From NCBI GenBank assembly GCA_905209765.1, contig CAJLUE010000001.1, forward strand, positions 1 through 64,000: DNA of 64,000 nt, given 5' to 3'. Numbering within the stretch: position 1 is the stretch's first letter; the number at the start of each line of letters is the position of its first letter. Below are positions 32,887 through 42,234 of the stretch, in pieces. The notes beneath the pieces were generated by a model. It was not told the DNA's origin. It saw only the letters and a program-made list of their open reading frames with translations, and made no database searches. Source of the DNA: an uncultured Collinsella sp. Lineage in GTDB: Bacteria; Actinomycetota; Coriobacteriia; Coriobacteriales; Coriobacteriaceae. The position numbers were made by a program, and so were the translations under genes.

Positions 32887-34605
32887 CGTGCGATACCGAC
32901 CGATTGCGCGGTACTTTTCGTAGCGGAGGTTTGTGAGGGTCGCGTCGTCGAGCCGCCCAAGCGTATCGAAGGCATCAAATGCCGAGGACATGACGGCACC
33001 GGCAATCTCCTCATGCGACAGGCCCCTATCATCAACAATGCCGTCGATGATGCCGAGCGCCAACAGATCGGGGGCCGTGAGCTTAAGCGCCTCGGCGGCC
33101 TCATTCGCGCGCTCGGTATCCTTCCATAGAATCGACGCACAGGCCTCGGGGCTCACGACCGAATAGGCCGAGCTCGAGAGCATCAGGATGCGGTCGGCCA
33201 CGGACAGCGCCAGCGCGCCACCAGAGCCGCCCTCGCCTGTCATCACCGAGACAATCGGCGTCTTAAGGCCGCTCATCTCCATGAGATTCTGGGCGATGGC
33301 CTCGCCCTGACCGCGTTCCTCGGCACCGATGCCGCAAAACGCGCCCGAAGTATCGACCAGGCACAGAACCGGCCGACCAAACTTTTCGGCTTGGCGCATA
33401 AGGCGACGCGCTTTACGGTAGCCCTCGGGATGTGCCATGCCAAAGTTGCGGCGCATACGCTCTTTGGTCGTGGTGCCGCGCTCGATGGCGATGACCGTTA
33501 CGGGGCGTCCGTCTTTCCAGCCAATGCCAGCCACCACAGCGGCGTCGTCGCCAAAGTAACGGTCGCCGTGCAGCTCCACAAATCCATCCAGGCCCAGCGA
33601 GATCATCTCACCCGCCGTGGCGCGATCTGCCGAGCGGGTCTGCTTGACAATCTCGAGCGCGGTTTTTGGTGCCGGCGAGCGCTTAAACAAGTGTCCCAGC
33701 TTTTTGCCGCGGCGACCCGCATGCACAATCTCATGCGGTGCCCCCAGGCCGGGCGCATGCCCTTCGTGCAGCGCCAACAGCTCGCCTACCGTGAGCGCAA
33801 TCTCGCCACGCGGAACAACGGCATCGCAAAAGCCGTGCTCCAGCAAAAACTCGGAGCGCTGGAATCCCTTGGGCAGACGCTTGTGCATGTTCTGCTCGAT
33901 CACGCGCGGGCCGGCAAATGCCGTCAGGGCATCGGGCTCGGCCAGGATAATGTCACCCTCCATGGCAAAGCTCGCGGTTACACCTCCGGTCGTGGGGTCG
34001 GTGAGCACCGTGATATACAGGCCGCCCGCCTCGCTGTGGCACCTAACCGCCGCAGAAATCTTGGCCATCTGCATAAGCGAGGTCACGCCCTCTTGCATGC
34101 GCGCACCGCCCGAAACGGTAAAGCCGACAACTGGCAATCCCAGCTCGGTCGCACGCTCAAATGCGCGACAGATCTTCTCGCCCACCACGGAGCCCATCGA
34201 GCCCATCATAAAGTTAGCGTCCATAAAGAAGAGCGCGGTATCGCAACCGCAGATTTTGCCCCTGCCGCACACAACGGCATCGCGCTCGCCCGAACGCTCG
34301 CTCACGCTCTTGAGCTTATCGGCATAGCCGGGAAACGAGAGGAAGTCCTCCGACGCCAGATTGGCATCCCATTCCTTAAACGTGCCCTCGTCGACCGTCA
34401 TGCGCATGCGCGTGCGACCGCTCACGCGAAAGTGTTTGCCGCAACGAGGGCAGACCTCGAGGTTGTCGTGCAGGCGTGCCTCATCGATCACGCGGCGGCA
34501 CTCCGGGCACTTGATAAACACGTGGCGCGCGGGAAACTCGGCGCACGACTCGGTCATCGGCCCCTCGAGGACGTTGACCGTCTTCGCTTTTCTATTCATC
34601 AGCAT
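32881..34605 (-). CDS. accDA: Fused acetyl-CoA carboxylase carboxyltransferase, AccD-AccA
   Basis: A 574-residue fusion of both carboxyltransferase subunits, which transfer the carboxyl group from biotin to acetyl-CoA. The beta (AccD) part is residues 1-290, with zinc ribbon CPECRR...CPRCGKHF and FTVSGGARMQEG. The alpha (AccA) part is about 300-574, with LVDTSGAFCGIGAEERGQ and GEGGSGGALAL. E. coli has separate subunits; fusion is known in some lineages. It overlaps accC by 14 bp at the end of the fab operon. Its last codons come from a palindromic element. Confidence 0.93.
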   Translation of the reverse strand: MLMNRKAKTVNVLEGPMTESCAEFPARHVFIKCPECRRVIDEARLHDNLEVCPRCGKHFRVSGRTRMRMTVDEGTFKEWDANLASEDFLSFPGYADKLKSVSERSGERDAVVCGRGKICGCDTALFFMDANFMMGSMGSVVGEKICRAFERATELGLPVVGFTVSGGARMQEGVTSLMQMAKISAAVRCHSEAGGLYITVLTDPTTGGVTASFAMEGDIILAEPDALTAFAGPRVIEQNMHKRLPKGFQRSEFLLEHGFCDAVVPRGEIALTVGELLALHEGHAPGLGAPHEIVHAGRRGKKLGHLFKRSPAPKTALEIVKQTRSADRATAGEMISLGLDGFVELHGDRYFGDDAAVVAGIGWKDGRPVTVIAIERGTTTKERMRRNFGMAHPEGYRKARRLMRQAEKFGRPVLCLVDTSGAFCGIGAEERGQGEAIAQNLMEMSGLKTPIVSVMTGEGGSGGALALSVADRILMLSSSAYSVVSPEACASILWKDTERANEAAEALKLTAPDLLALGIIDGIVDDRGLSHEEIAGAVMSSAFDAFDTLGRLDDATLTNLRYEKYRAIGRYRTM

Positions 34606-35935
34606 AGAGATGCCCCATCAGATCGGTGTGATACATGCCCGACAAGAACTCGTCGTTTGCCAGCACGTCGAGCTGAAGCTCGCTGTTTTCGCTCACGCCC
34701 TCAATCACGAGCTCGCCCAAGGCCGAGCGCATCTTGCGAATGGCACCGTCACGCGTGGGCGCGCACACGATGAGCTTGCCGAGCATGGAGTCGTAGTACG
34801 GCGGAACGGCGGCCCCGGTAAACATGGCGGAATCCCAGCGCACGCGCGGACCACCCGGCACACGCAACGCAGTGACCGTTCCGCATGACGGCAGAAAGTC
34901 CGGCGTTTCGGCATTGATGCGGCACTCCATGGCGTGGTTGCGAACCGGCATGTCCTCCTGCTCAAAGGGCAAAGGCTGGCCGGCTGCCACGCGCAACTGC
35001 CACTTGACCAGGTCGGTATCGGTCACAAACTCCGTAACCGGATGCTCCACCTGCAAGCGCGTGTTCATTTCCATAAAGTAGAAATTGCCATCGTCCGAAT
35101 ACAGGAACTCGATGGTACCGGCTCCTTCGTAGCCAACGGCACGAGCCAGGTCACGCGCCGCCTTGTGCATACGGGCACGAATATCGTCGTGTCCGTCGAG
35201 GCACGGCGCGGGGCTCTCCTCGATCAGCTTTTGGTTGCGACGTTGCACCGAGCACTCGCGCTCGCCGAGCGAAAACACATGGCCCTGCTTATCGGCCATA
35301 ATCTGCACCTCAACGTGGTGCGCCGGCGCGACAAACTTCTCCATGTAGCACTCGCCGTCGCCAAAAACGGCCTCGCCCTCGGCACGCGCCTCGATGAACG
35401 CCTTTGCCGCATCTTCCACGCGCTCGACCTTGCGAATGCCGCGACCGCCGCCACCTGCACGCGCCTTGATGAGCACGGGACAGCCAATGCGCTCGGCCTC
35501 GACCGTTGCCTCCTCGGGACTTTTGAGCAAATCGCAACCCGGCACGATGGGCACGCCCGCCGCGGCAGCCGTTCGACGTGCGGCGTCCTTGTCGCCCATG
35601 CTGTCGATCACCTCGGCCGAAGGACCGACGAACGCCAGGCCATACTTGTCGCAGTCGCGCACGAAGCTCGCCTTCTCGGAAAAGAAGCCATAGCCGGGAT
35701 GAATTGCCTTAGCCCCCGACTTCACGGCACAGGTGAGCACAGCATCGTCGTTGAGGTAGCTCTCGGCAAGACGCGGGCCGCCGATGCAATATGCCTCGTC
35801 GACAAGCTGCACGTGCAGCGCGTCCGCATCGGCCGTGGAGTAGACGGCGACGGTCTTGATGCCCATATCGCGGCACGCGCGGATAACACGGACCGCGACT
35901 TCGCCGCGGTTGGCGATGAGCACTTTGTCGAACAT
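34592..35935 (-). CDS. accC: Biotin carboxylase subunit of acetyl-CoA carboxylase
   Basis: A 447-residue ATP-grasp enzyme that carboxylates biotin on AccB. It starts MFDKVLIANRGEVAVRVIRA; the glycine-rich ATP loop KARAGGGGRGIRKV and active-site region EMNTRLQVEHPVTEF are intact. I chose ATG 35935 after AAGGAAG; the longer ORF would overlap fabZ in another frame. The gene order accB-fabZ-accC-accDA is shared with many bacteria. Confidence 0.96.
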   Translation of the reverse strand: MFDKVLIANRGEVAVRVIRACRDMGIKTVAVYSTADADALHVQLVDEAYCIGGPRLAESYLNDDAVLTCAVKSGAKAIHPGYGFFSEKASFVRDCDKYGLAFVGPSAEVIDSMGDKDAARRTAAAAGVPIVPGCDLLKSPEEATVEAERIGCPVLIKARAGGGGRGIRKVERVEDAAKAFIEARAEGEAVFGDGECYMEKFVAPAHHVEVQIMADKQGHVFSLGERECSVQRRNQKLIEESPAPCLDGHDDIRARMHKAARDLARAVGYEGAGTIEFLYSDDGNFYFMEMNTRLQVEHPVTEFVTDTDLVKWQLRVAAGQPLPFEQEDMPVRNHAMECRINAETPDFLPSCGTVTALRVPGGPRVRWDSAMFTGAAVPPYYDSMLGKLIVCAPTRDGAIRKMRSALGELVIEGVSENSELQLDVLANDEFLSGMYHTDLMGHLYADE

Positions 35936-35945
35936 GAAGCCTTCC

Positions 35946-36368
35946 TTAACTTTCGTGCATGAGTGCAAAAGACATATCGGCGCGGCAGCAAACCTCACCG
36001 TTGACGCTCGCAGTACCCGTCGCAAAGCGGAACGGCCCGCGCGCACGCGTGATGGAGCACACCAGATCCACCGTGTCGCCCGGGCGCACCGGACGCTTAA
36101 AGCGCACCTTGTCCAGACTCGTGTAGAACGGCGTCGCGCCGCGCGCCTCCTCATCGCCCATCAGCAGCACGCAGCAGTTCTGGGCGAGCATCTCGCACTG
36201 GATCACGCCGGGGACGACCGGGCTTCCCGGAAAATGCCCCTGCAAAAAGTACTCGTCGCCCGTAATCGTGATCTTGCCGTGGGCCTCGTCGCCCACTAGC
36301 TCGGCTTCGTCGAGCAAAAGCATCGGCTCACGATGCGGCAACAGCTTCTTGAGCTCTTCTTTGTTCAT
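35946..36368 (-). CDS. fabZ: 3-hydroxyacyl-ACP dehydratase FabZ
   Basis: A 140-residue hot-dog fold dehydratase of fatty-acid elongation. The catalytic motif is HFPGSPVVPGVIQCE. FabA and FabM are not seen here, so unsaturated-fatty-acid synthesis, if any, needs another enzyme. ATG 36368 follows AGGTGA. It sits 9 bp after accB. Confidence 0.95.
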   Translation of the reverse strand: MNKEELKKLLPHREPMLLLDEAELVGDEAHGKITITGDEYFLQGHFPGSPVVPGVIQCEMLAQNCCVLLMGDEEARGATPFYTSLDKVRFKRPVRPGDTVDLVCSITRARGPFRFATGTASVNGEVCCRADMSFALMHES

Positions 36369-36377
36369 GGATATCAC

Positions 36378-36854
36378 CTATCCGATCCTCATGAGGCAGC
36401 TGCCAAACTCCACGAGGTCGCCGTCGGCCACGCAGATCTCGAGCACCTCGCCGTCTGCCTCGGCCGTCACCTCGTTGAGAACCTTCATGGCCTCGATGAT
36501 GCAGAGGGTCTCACCGGCCTTGACCTTGGAGCCTACGTGCACAAACGGCTCGTCGCCCGGCGCCGGGGCAGCATAGAAAACGCCGACCATGGGAGCGGTC
36601 ACCTCGGTGCCCTTGGGCTCCGGTGCGGCGACAGGCGCCTGCGCGGCGGGCTCCGGTGCGGCAGCAGGCATGGCGACAGGAGCCACCGCCGGAGCAGTCA
36701 CGGCACCCGGCATAGGCATGGGCACGGCAACCGGCTGTGCGGCGCTCGCGCGCTCGAGCTCGACCGCGGTGCCATCGGGCTCCTCAACGCGCACGCGCGT
36801 GAGGCCGCGGTCCTCCATAACATCGGCTATCTCGGCAAGTCTTTTGGAATCCAT
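36378..36854 (-). CDS. accB: Biotin carboxyl carrier protein of acetyl-CoA carboxylase
   Basis: A 158-residue BCCP. The C-terminal biotinyl domain (about 80-158) has the biotinylated Lys in IIEAMKVLNEV. The middle is a flexible Ala/Pro-rich linker. The ligase that would modify it, BirA, is encoded divergently at the other end of the operon. The ATG follows AAGGAGC. Confidence 0.96.
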   Translation of the reverse strand: MDSKRLAEIADVMEDRGLTRVRVEEPDGTAVELERASAAQPVAVPMPMPGAVTAPAVAPVAMPAAAPEPAAQAPVAAPEPKGTEVTAPMVGVFYAAPAPGDEPFVHVGSKVKAGETLCIIEAMKVLNEVTAEADGEVLEICVADGDLVEFGSCLMRIG

Positions 36855-36857
36855 GCT

Positions 36858-38108
36858 CTAGCTCCTTGCATATCTACGCAGCGCGATGGCGGCATTGTGC
36901 CCGCCAAAGCCCAGGTTGGTCGAAAGCGCCCAGGTAAGGTCGGCGCGAACCGCGCGATTGGGCGTGTAGTCAAGATCGCAGGCGGGATCGGGTGTGTGGT
37001 AGTTAATGGTCGGCGGCACCACGCCCTGCTCGAGCGCCATGGCACAGGCCATGACCTCGATGGCACCCGTGGCACCGATCATATGGCCGGTCATCGACTT
37101 GGTCGACGAGACGTGCGCGGCTCGTGCCGCGTCCTCGCCGAGCGCACGCTTAATGCCCGCCGTCTCGGACGAATCGTTGAGCTTGGTCGAGGTGCCGTGA
37201 GCGTTGATGTAGAGGCCCTCGGAAGGCTTGACGTCGCCCTCGGCAACCGCCAGCGATATCGCGCGGGCAATGCCGGCAGCCTCGGGATCGGGGCTCGTGA
37301 TGTGATAGGCATCATCGGTGTTGCCGTAGCCCACGACCTCGGCATAAATGTGCGCCCCGCGAGCCAGCGCGTGTTCCATGCTCTCGAGTACCAGCACGCA
37401 GGCGCCCTCGCCCATCACAAAGCCGTCGCGATTCGCATCGAACGGACGGCATGCCGTCGACGGGTCAGGATTAGTGGTGAGTGCACGGCAGGACGTAAAG
37501 CCCGCAACGGCATCGGGAATGATTGCGGCCTCGGCGCCGCCAGCCAGGATTGCATCGGCATAGCCGTGCTTGATGACGCGGAACGCCTCGCCCACGGCAT
37601 GGGCCGAAGTCGCGCACGCAGTCACCACGGGCAGGGTCGGGCCTTTTGCCTTGTGGCGGATCGCGATATTGCCCGACGCCATATTGGGAATCATCATCGC
37701 AATCATATAGGGCGATGCGCGGCGAGGTCCCCGATCGGCGATCGTGTGGACGTTGTCGACGAGTGTCTGCATGCCGCCCACGCCCGAACCCACGTAGACG
37801 CCCAGGCGCTCGCGATCGATGGCGCCCTCGACATCAAAGCCCGCATCGTGCATGGCCTCGTCCGACGCTGCCAGGGCAAACTGAACGCAGGGGTCCAGGT
37901 GCTTGGCGTCACGCTTGCCAAAGTACTCGTTGCCGTCAAAACCCTTGACCTCGGCCGCCACCTTAACGGCAAACGCATCGGTATCGAAGTGCGTGATCGG
38001 GCCGATGCCGCACGTGCCGGCGCACATGGCCGCCCAGGTAGCAAGCGCCGTGTTACCGAGCGGCGATACGGCACCGATACCGGTGATTGCAACTCTCTGT
38101 TCCATCAT
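36858..38108 (-). CDS. fabF: Beta-ketoacyl-ACP synthase II
   Basis: A 416-residue condensing enzyme for chain elongation. The Cys-His-His triad is intact: VVTACATSAH, INAHGTSTKLND and KSMTGHMIGATG. I chose ATG 38108 (MMEQRVAITG), which follows GAGGAG; the TTG at 38123 adds five residues. It lies between fabG and accB. Confidence 0.95.
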   Translation of the reverse strand: MMEQRVAITGIGAVSPLGNTALATWAAMCAGTCGIGPITHFDTDAFAVKVAAEVKGFDGNEYFGKRDAKHLDPCVQFALAASDEAMHDAGFDVEGAIDRERLGVYVGSGVGGMQTLVDNVHTIADRGPRRASPYMIAMMIPNMASGNIAIRHKAKGPTLPVVTACATSAHAVGEAFRVIKHGYADAILAGGAEAAIIPDAVAGFTSCRALTTNPDPSTACRPFDANRDGFVMGEGACVLVLESMEHALARGAHIYAEVVGYGNTDDAYHITSPDPEAAGIARAISLAVAEGDVKPSEGLYINAHGTSTKLNDSSETAGIKRALGEDAARAAHVSSTKSMTGHMIGATGAIEVMACAMALEQGVVPPTINYHTPDPACDLDYTPNRAVRADLTWALSTNLGFGGHNAAIALRRYARS

Positions 38109-38144
38109 GGTCTCCTCATTCAAGCCGTTGTTCGGCTCTGGTTT

Positions 38145-38918
38145 CTACATCGCCATTCCGCCGTCGACGCGCACGACCTCGCCCGTAATGTAGGCAGCCG
38201 CATCACTCGCCAAAAAGCGCACCACGCCGGCCACTTCCTCGGGGTGCGCCATGCGCTTTAGGGGAATCTGCTCCTCGGTTGCCGCGCGAACCTTATCCGA
38301 TAGCTTTGCCGTCATATCGGTCTCGACAAACCCGGGGGCGACCGCGTTCACTCGTACGCCGCGTGGCGCAAGCTCGCGCGCCACCGCCTTGGTCAGACCG
38401 ATGACGCCCGCCTTGGAGGCGGCGTAGTTGGCCTGCCCGGCATTGCCCATCTGGCCCACAACCGAGCTCATGTTGATGACGCAACCGCCGCGCTGGCGCA
38501 TAAAGGTCTTGGTGAGCGCGCGCGTCGTGTTAAACGTTCCTTTAAGATTGACATCGAGCACGCGATCGAAGGCGTCATCGCCCATGCGCATGAGCAGGCC
38601 ATCGCGGGTGATGCCAGCGTTGTTGACGAGCGCCCAAATGAAGCCAAAGTCGTTGAGGACCGCTTCCACGCACGCGTTGACGGCAGCGGGGTCGGCCACG
38701 TCACATTGATATGCGCGCGCCGTGGCGCCAGCCGCCTCACAGGCTTCGCACGTCTCGCGCGCCGCATCTGCGCTACCGGCATAGACGACGGCGATATCAA
38801 AGCCGTCCTCCGCCAGGCCCACGGCACAAGCGCGACCGATGCCGCGCGAGCCGCCCGTGACAAGCGCCACGTGACGTGAGTCGTTGCGCTCGAGCGCGCC
38901 GTTGTTCAAGTTGCCCAT
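38145..38918 (-). CDS. fabG: 3-oxoacyl-ACP reductase FabG
   Basis: A 257-residue short-chain dehydrogenase, NADPH-dependent, for the first reduction of the elongation cycle. The cofactor loop is TGGSRGIGRA; the Ser-Tyr-Lys catalytic set is in NMSSVVGQMGN and NYAASKAGVIGL. The N-terminus has about 15 extra residues before the Rossmann strand. ATG 38918 follows AAAGGA. Confidence 0.95.
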   Translation of the reverse strand: MGNLNNGALERNDSRHVALVTGGSRGIGRACAVGLAEDGFDIAVVYAGSADAARETCEACEAAGATARAYQCDVADPAAVNACVEAVLNDFGFIWALVNNAGITRDGLLMRMGDDAFDRVLDVNLKGTFNTTRALTKTFMRQRGGCVINMSSVVGQMGNAGQANYAASKAGVIGLTKAVARELAPRGVRVNAVAPGFVETDMTAKLSDKVRAATEEQIPLKRMAHPEEVAGVVRFLASDAAAYITGEVVRVDGGMAM

Positions 38919-38948
38919 GTCATTCCTTTCGGGTTACAGCCCTGTGAA

Positions 38949-39875
38949 CTATGCGAGTTCGTCGGCAATAGCTGCGACCTGCTCGGCCGTTTCGCACGAA
39001 TACACGCGAACGTCGCCCAGCGTACGCTTGACCAGGCCCGACAGCGTTTTGCCGGGGCCGACCTCAATAAACGTGTCGATGCCTTGATCCTGCAGAGCAT
39101 GCAGCGTGTCGACCCAGCGCACGGCATGACTCACCTGGTTGGCCAGCACCTCCGATGCCGCCTGCGGGTCGGCCGGATAAGGCGCCGCCGTCATATTTGC
39201 CATAACAGGAATGAGCAACGGGAACGGCGCGTGACCGGCCTCGATATATGCAGCAAGGCCACAGGTCGCCTCGGCCATATAGGGGCTATGGAATGCACCC
39301 GACACCGCGACCTTCATGGCCCGGCCACCAGCCTCTTTTACCAGGACGTCGAGGGTTTGCAACGCATCGGGCGCTCCGGCCACAACCGTCTGCTGGGGGC
39401 TGTTGTAGTTGACCGGCCAGCAGTCCTCGCCGGCCTGTTTTGCCAAGCCCTCGACCTGCACCGCATCGAGCTTGATGACTGCGCGCATGCCGCCCGGATG
39501 GCGCTCAGCCGCCGTGGCCATAAGCGCCGCGCGCTCGCACACAAGCTCAAAGCCCGCTCGCGTATCGAACGCCCCCGCAAAGGTGAGTGCAGCGACCTCG
39601 CCCAGCGAGAATCCCGCACAAGCGGCAGGCACCACGCCGCGCTCGCGCAGGGCGACGGCGACAGCCAAGTCGTGCACGAACACGCAAGGCTGCGTGTTCT
39701 CGGTCTGCGAGAGCTCCTCCTTGGAGGCGCTCCGGCACTGCTCACTGGTTCCCGGACGCACCTCGTCGGCGATCGCAAACACCTCGGCAGCCGCCGGTGA
39801 TGCTTCGATGAGGTCGACGCCCATCGCGGGATGCTGGGCACCCTGACCGGCAAACAGAAACGCTACGCTACCCAT
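38949..39875 (-). CDS. fabD: Malonyl-CoA ACP transacylase
   Basis: A 308-residue acyltransferase that loads malonyl onto ACP. It starts MGSVAFLFAGQGAQHPAMG; the active-site Ser is in CAGFSLGEVAAL, where the common form is GHSLGE, and the His in VSGAFHSPYM. The chosen ATG 39875 overlaps the fabK end by 13 bp. The GFSLG motif is a common variant in anaerobes. Confidence 0.93.
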   Translation of the reverse strand: MGSVAFLFAGQGAQHPAMGVDLIEASPAAAEVFAIADEVRPGTSEQCRSASKEELSQTENTQPCVFVHDLAVAVALRERGVVPAACAGFSLGEVAALTFAGAFDTRAGFELVCERAALMATAAERHPGGMRAVIKLDAVQVEGLAKQAGEDCWPVNYNSPQQTVVAGAPDALQTLDVLVKEAGGRAMKVAVSGAFHSPYMAEATCGLAAYIEAGHAPFPLLIPVMANMTAAPYPADPQAASEVLANQVSHAVRWVDTLHALQDQGIDTFIEVGPGKTLSGLVKRTLGDVRVYSCETAEQVAAIADELA

Positions 39876-40807
39876 GCGGACGCACCCTTCAGGACATGCT
39901 CGGCGCCATCGACCAGATCGTCGACGATTTCGCGTGCGCTCTGGCGTTCGTTGACCATGCCGGCAATCTGTCCGCACAAATACGAACCCTCTTCGTAATT
40001 ACCGTCCTTTGCGGCTTTACGAAGCGCGCCCGTGCCCATGGCCCCGAGCTCCTCGGGGCTTGCGCCCGCCGCCTCGTTCTTGGCATACGCGTTGGTAAAG
40101 GGGCTCTTGAGGGCGCGAACCGGATGTCCCGTCGAGCGACCGGTCGCACGCGTCGACGTGTCGCCCGCCTTGAGCACCAGCTCTTTGTACTGTTCGGATA
40201 CGGTGCACTCGTTTGCGACCAGAAAGCGTGTTCCCACCTGGACGCCGGCAGCGCCGAGCATAAAGGCGGCCGCCACACCGCGGCCATCGGCGATGCCGCC
40301 AGCCGCAACCACGGGAATATCGACCGCATCGACAACCTGCGGCACCAGCGCCATCGTCGAGGTCTCGCCAATATGGCCGCCTGATTCGGTACCCTCGGCA
40401 ACCACGGCAGTGGCTCCGCGACGCGCCACGAGACGCGCCAGCGCCACCGAAGCCACGACGGGAATAACCTTGATGCCCGCATCGCCCCAGGCCTTCATGT
40501 ACTTGGTGGGATTGCCGGCGCCGGTCACCACAACGGGCACCCGCTCATCGATCACCACTTGTGCGACCTCGTCGACAAACGGGCTCATGAGCATAACGTT
40601 GACGCCAAAGGGCTTATCCGTCTTGGCGCGCAGCTCGTGAATCTGATCGCGCAGCCAGTTTGCGTCGGCATTCATGGCCGCGATAATGCCTAAGCCGCCC
40701 GCCTCGGACACGGCAGATGCCAGCGAGGCATCGGCAATCCAGGCCATGCCACCCTGGAACACGGGTTTTTCGATGCCGAGCAGATCGCAGAGAGGAGACT
40801 TGAGCAT
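39863..40807 (-). CDS. fabK: Enoyl-ACP reductase II, FMN-dependent
   Basis: A 314-residue FabK-type flavoenzyme catalysing the last reduction of elongation; it is unrelated to FabI. The TIM-barrel FMN motifs are visible: PVFQGGMAWIADASLA, VVAEGTESGGHIGE and PVVAAGGIADGRGVAAAF. FabK organisms are naturally insensitive to triclosan if no FabI is present, which cannot be checked from this window. The start (GTG 40810 or ATG 40807) overlaps the acpP stop. Confidence 0.92.
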   Translation of the reverse strand: MLKSPLCDLLGIEKPVFQGGMAWIADASLASAVSEAGGLGIIAAMNADANWLRDQIHELRAKTDKPFGVNVMLMSPFVDEVAQVVIDERVPVVVTGAGNPTKYMKAWGDAGIKVIPVVASVALARLVARRGATAVVAEGTESGGHIGETSTMALVPQVVDAVDIPVVAAGGIADGRGVAAAFMLGAAGVQVGTRFLVANECTVSEQYKELVLKAGDTSTRATGRSTGHPVRALKSPFTNAYAKNEAAGASPEELGAMGTGALRKAAKDGNYEEGSYLCGQIAGMVNERQSAREIVDDLVDGAEHVLKGASAWVA

Positions 40808-40809
40808 CA

Positions 40810-41046
40810 CTACTTCTCCAATGCCGCCTCGACCGTATCGACGAACTCGCCGACCGTCTTGGGGTTCTCCTCGGTATCGAGCTCAATGCCAAACTCGTCC
40901 TCGACGGCGACGAGGATCTCGACGGTGCCCAGACTGTCGAGGCCAATCTCCTCGAGCGTGGACTCGGGCTTCATCTCGACGTCGTCAAGGCCAGCGGTCT
41001 CGCGGATAACGTCGCAAACGCGCTCGAAGGTCTTCTGATCTGCCAC
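40810..41046 (-). CDS. acpP: Acyl carrier protein
   Basis: A 78-residue acidic ACP. The phosphopantetheine Ser is in IGLDSLGTVEIL. It carries all intermediates of the type II pathway. It lies between fabH and fabK. Confidence 0.96.
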   Translation of the reverse strand: MADQKTFERVCDVIRETAGLDDVEMKPESTLEEIGLDSLGTVEILVAVEDEFGIELDTEENPKTVGEFVDTVEAALEK

Positions 41047-41098
41047 GGTAGTTCTCCTTTGTTTGTGCCCTAGGGGCGTTTTTATTTCCTATGTGCGA

Positions 41099-42058
41099 CT
41101 ACTTCCAACGAAGCAGATAGCCACCTATATCCAGGCCGGCGCCAAATCCAACGAGGGCGATGGTGTCGTCCTCATTCAGTGCGTCGGTACGTGCCAGCCG
41201 GTCAAGCGCAAAGGGAATGCAGGCGCTCGAAATGTTGCCGGTCTCGCGTAGCGTTCGAACCACGCGCTCGTCTGGCACGTCGAGACGCTTGACCGCCTGA
41301 CTCAGGATTCGTTCGTTAGCCTGATGGAATACAAAATGATCGATGTCTTCGACCGAAATGCCCGCATCGCTCGCAAGCTTATGGACCGTGTCGCAGATGG
41401 CGTTGACGCCGAACTTGAACACGCGGCGACCATTCATGGACAGCACGCTCGCGCTATCTGCGGAGTCCTTAAACGGCGAGGTGCCGACCAGACCGGGAAC
41501 GCGCAACGTCTCGACGTCGGGCGCCGTCGAAAGCTCAACGGCAAGGGGGTTGTCTCCCCCAGCCCCCATCACTGCAGCGCCCGCGCCGTCGCCAAAGAGC
41601 ACGCACGTGGCACGGTCGGTCCAATCGAGCGCGCGCGTCATCTGCTCGGCGGCAACGACCAGCACGTGCTTGGCGCGACCGCGGGCGATATAACCCTCGG
41701 CGACATCGAGCGCAAATACGAAGCCGGCACAAGCCGCCGAAACGTCGAAGGCAGGACATGTGGCACCCAGGCGCTCAGCAACGGCGCACGCTTCGGCAGG
41801 AACGAGATGATCGCCCGTCGTCGTCGAGCAGACGATAAGATCCATCTGGCTCGCATCGAGTCCGGACGCTTGGAGCGCTTGCTCGCTCGCTGCCACGGCA
41901 AGGTCGTCGAGTGACTCGGCGGTGCACACATGGCGGCTCTTGATCCCCGTACGGGTAAAAATCCACTCATCCGAGGTGTCCAGGAACTCGGACAGCTCGT
42001 CATTGGAAACACTGCGCTTAGGAAGCGCCGAGCCTGTTCCAAGAATCGTGAAACCCAT
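41099..42058 (-). CDS. fabH: Beta-ketoacyl-ACP synthase III
   Basis: A 319-residue initiating condensing enzyme joining an acyl-CoA primer to malonyl-ACP. The triad is intact: Cys in FDVSAACAGFVFALD, His in HFVFHQANERIL and Asn in GNISSACIP. Primer specificity (straight or branched) cannot be read off. The ATG 42058 follows AAAGGAGG. It is the first gene of the fab operon, downstream of a duplicated candidate operator. Confidence 0.95.
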   Translation of the reverse strand: MGFTILGTGSALPKRSVSNDELSEFLDTSDEWIFTRTGIKSRHVCTAESLDDLAVAASEQALQASGLDASQMDLIVCSTTTGDHLVPAEACAVAERLGATCPAFDVSAACAGFVFALDVAEGYIARGRAKHVLVVAAEQMTRALDWTDRATCVLFGDGAGAAVMGAGGDNPLAVELSTAPDVETLRVPGLVGTSPFKDSADSASVLSMNGRRVFKFGVNAICDTVHKLASDAGISVEDIDHFVFHQANERILSQAVKRLDVPDERVVRTLRETGNISSACIPFALDRLARTDALNEDDTIALVGFGAGLDIGGYLLRWK

Positions 42059-42074
42059 CACTAACCTCCTTTGA

Positions 42075-42141
42075 GTTGTTGACGTGTTTACATCGACCAA
42101 GAGAGGATAGCGCATTTCAGTCGTTGTTGACGTGTTAACAT
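42075..42141. promoter_or_regulatory. Duplicated 19-bp site between fabH and birA
   Basis: GTTGTTGACGTGTTTACAT (42075-42093) recurs as GTTGTTGACGTGTTAACAT (42123-42141) with one mismatch, 48 bp apart start to start. It lies just upstream of the fab operon and divergent birA. It does not look like FapR or FabT sites I know. Confidence 0.55.
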
Positions 42142-42234
42142 TAAATTGTCCAAATGCGACAAAGGCTTCACATTGTGTCTACTTCTCGACACCATTGCGT
42201 TATTCACTTATTCATTAAGGAGGTAGCAGCCGTT

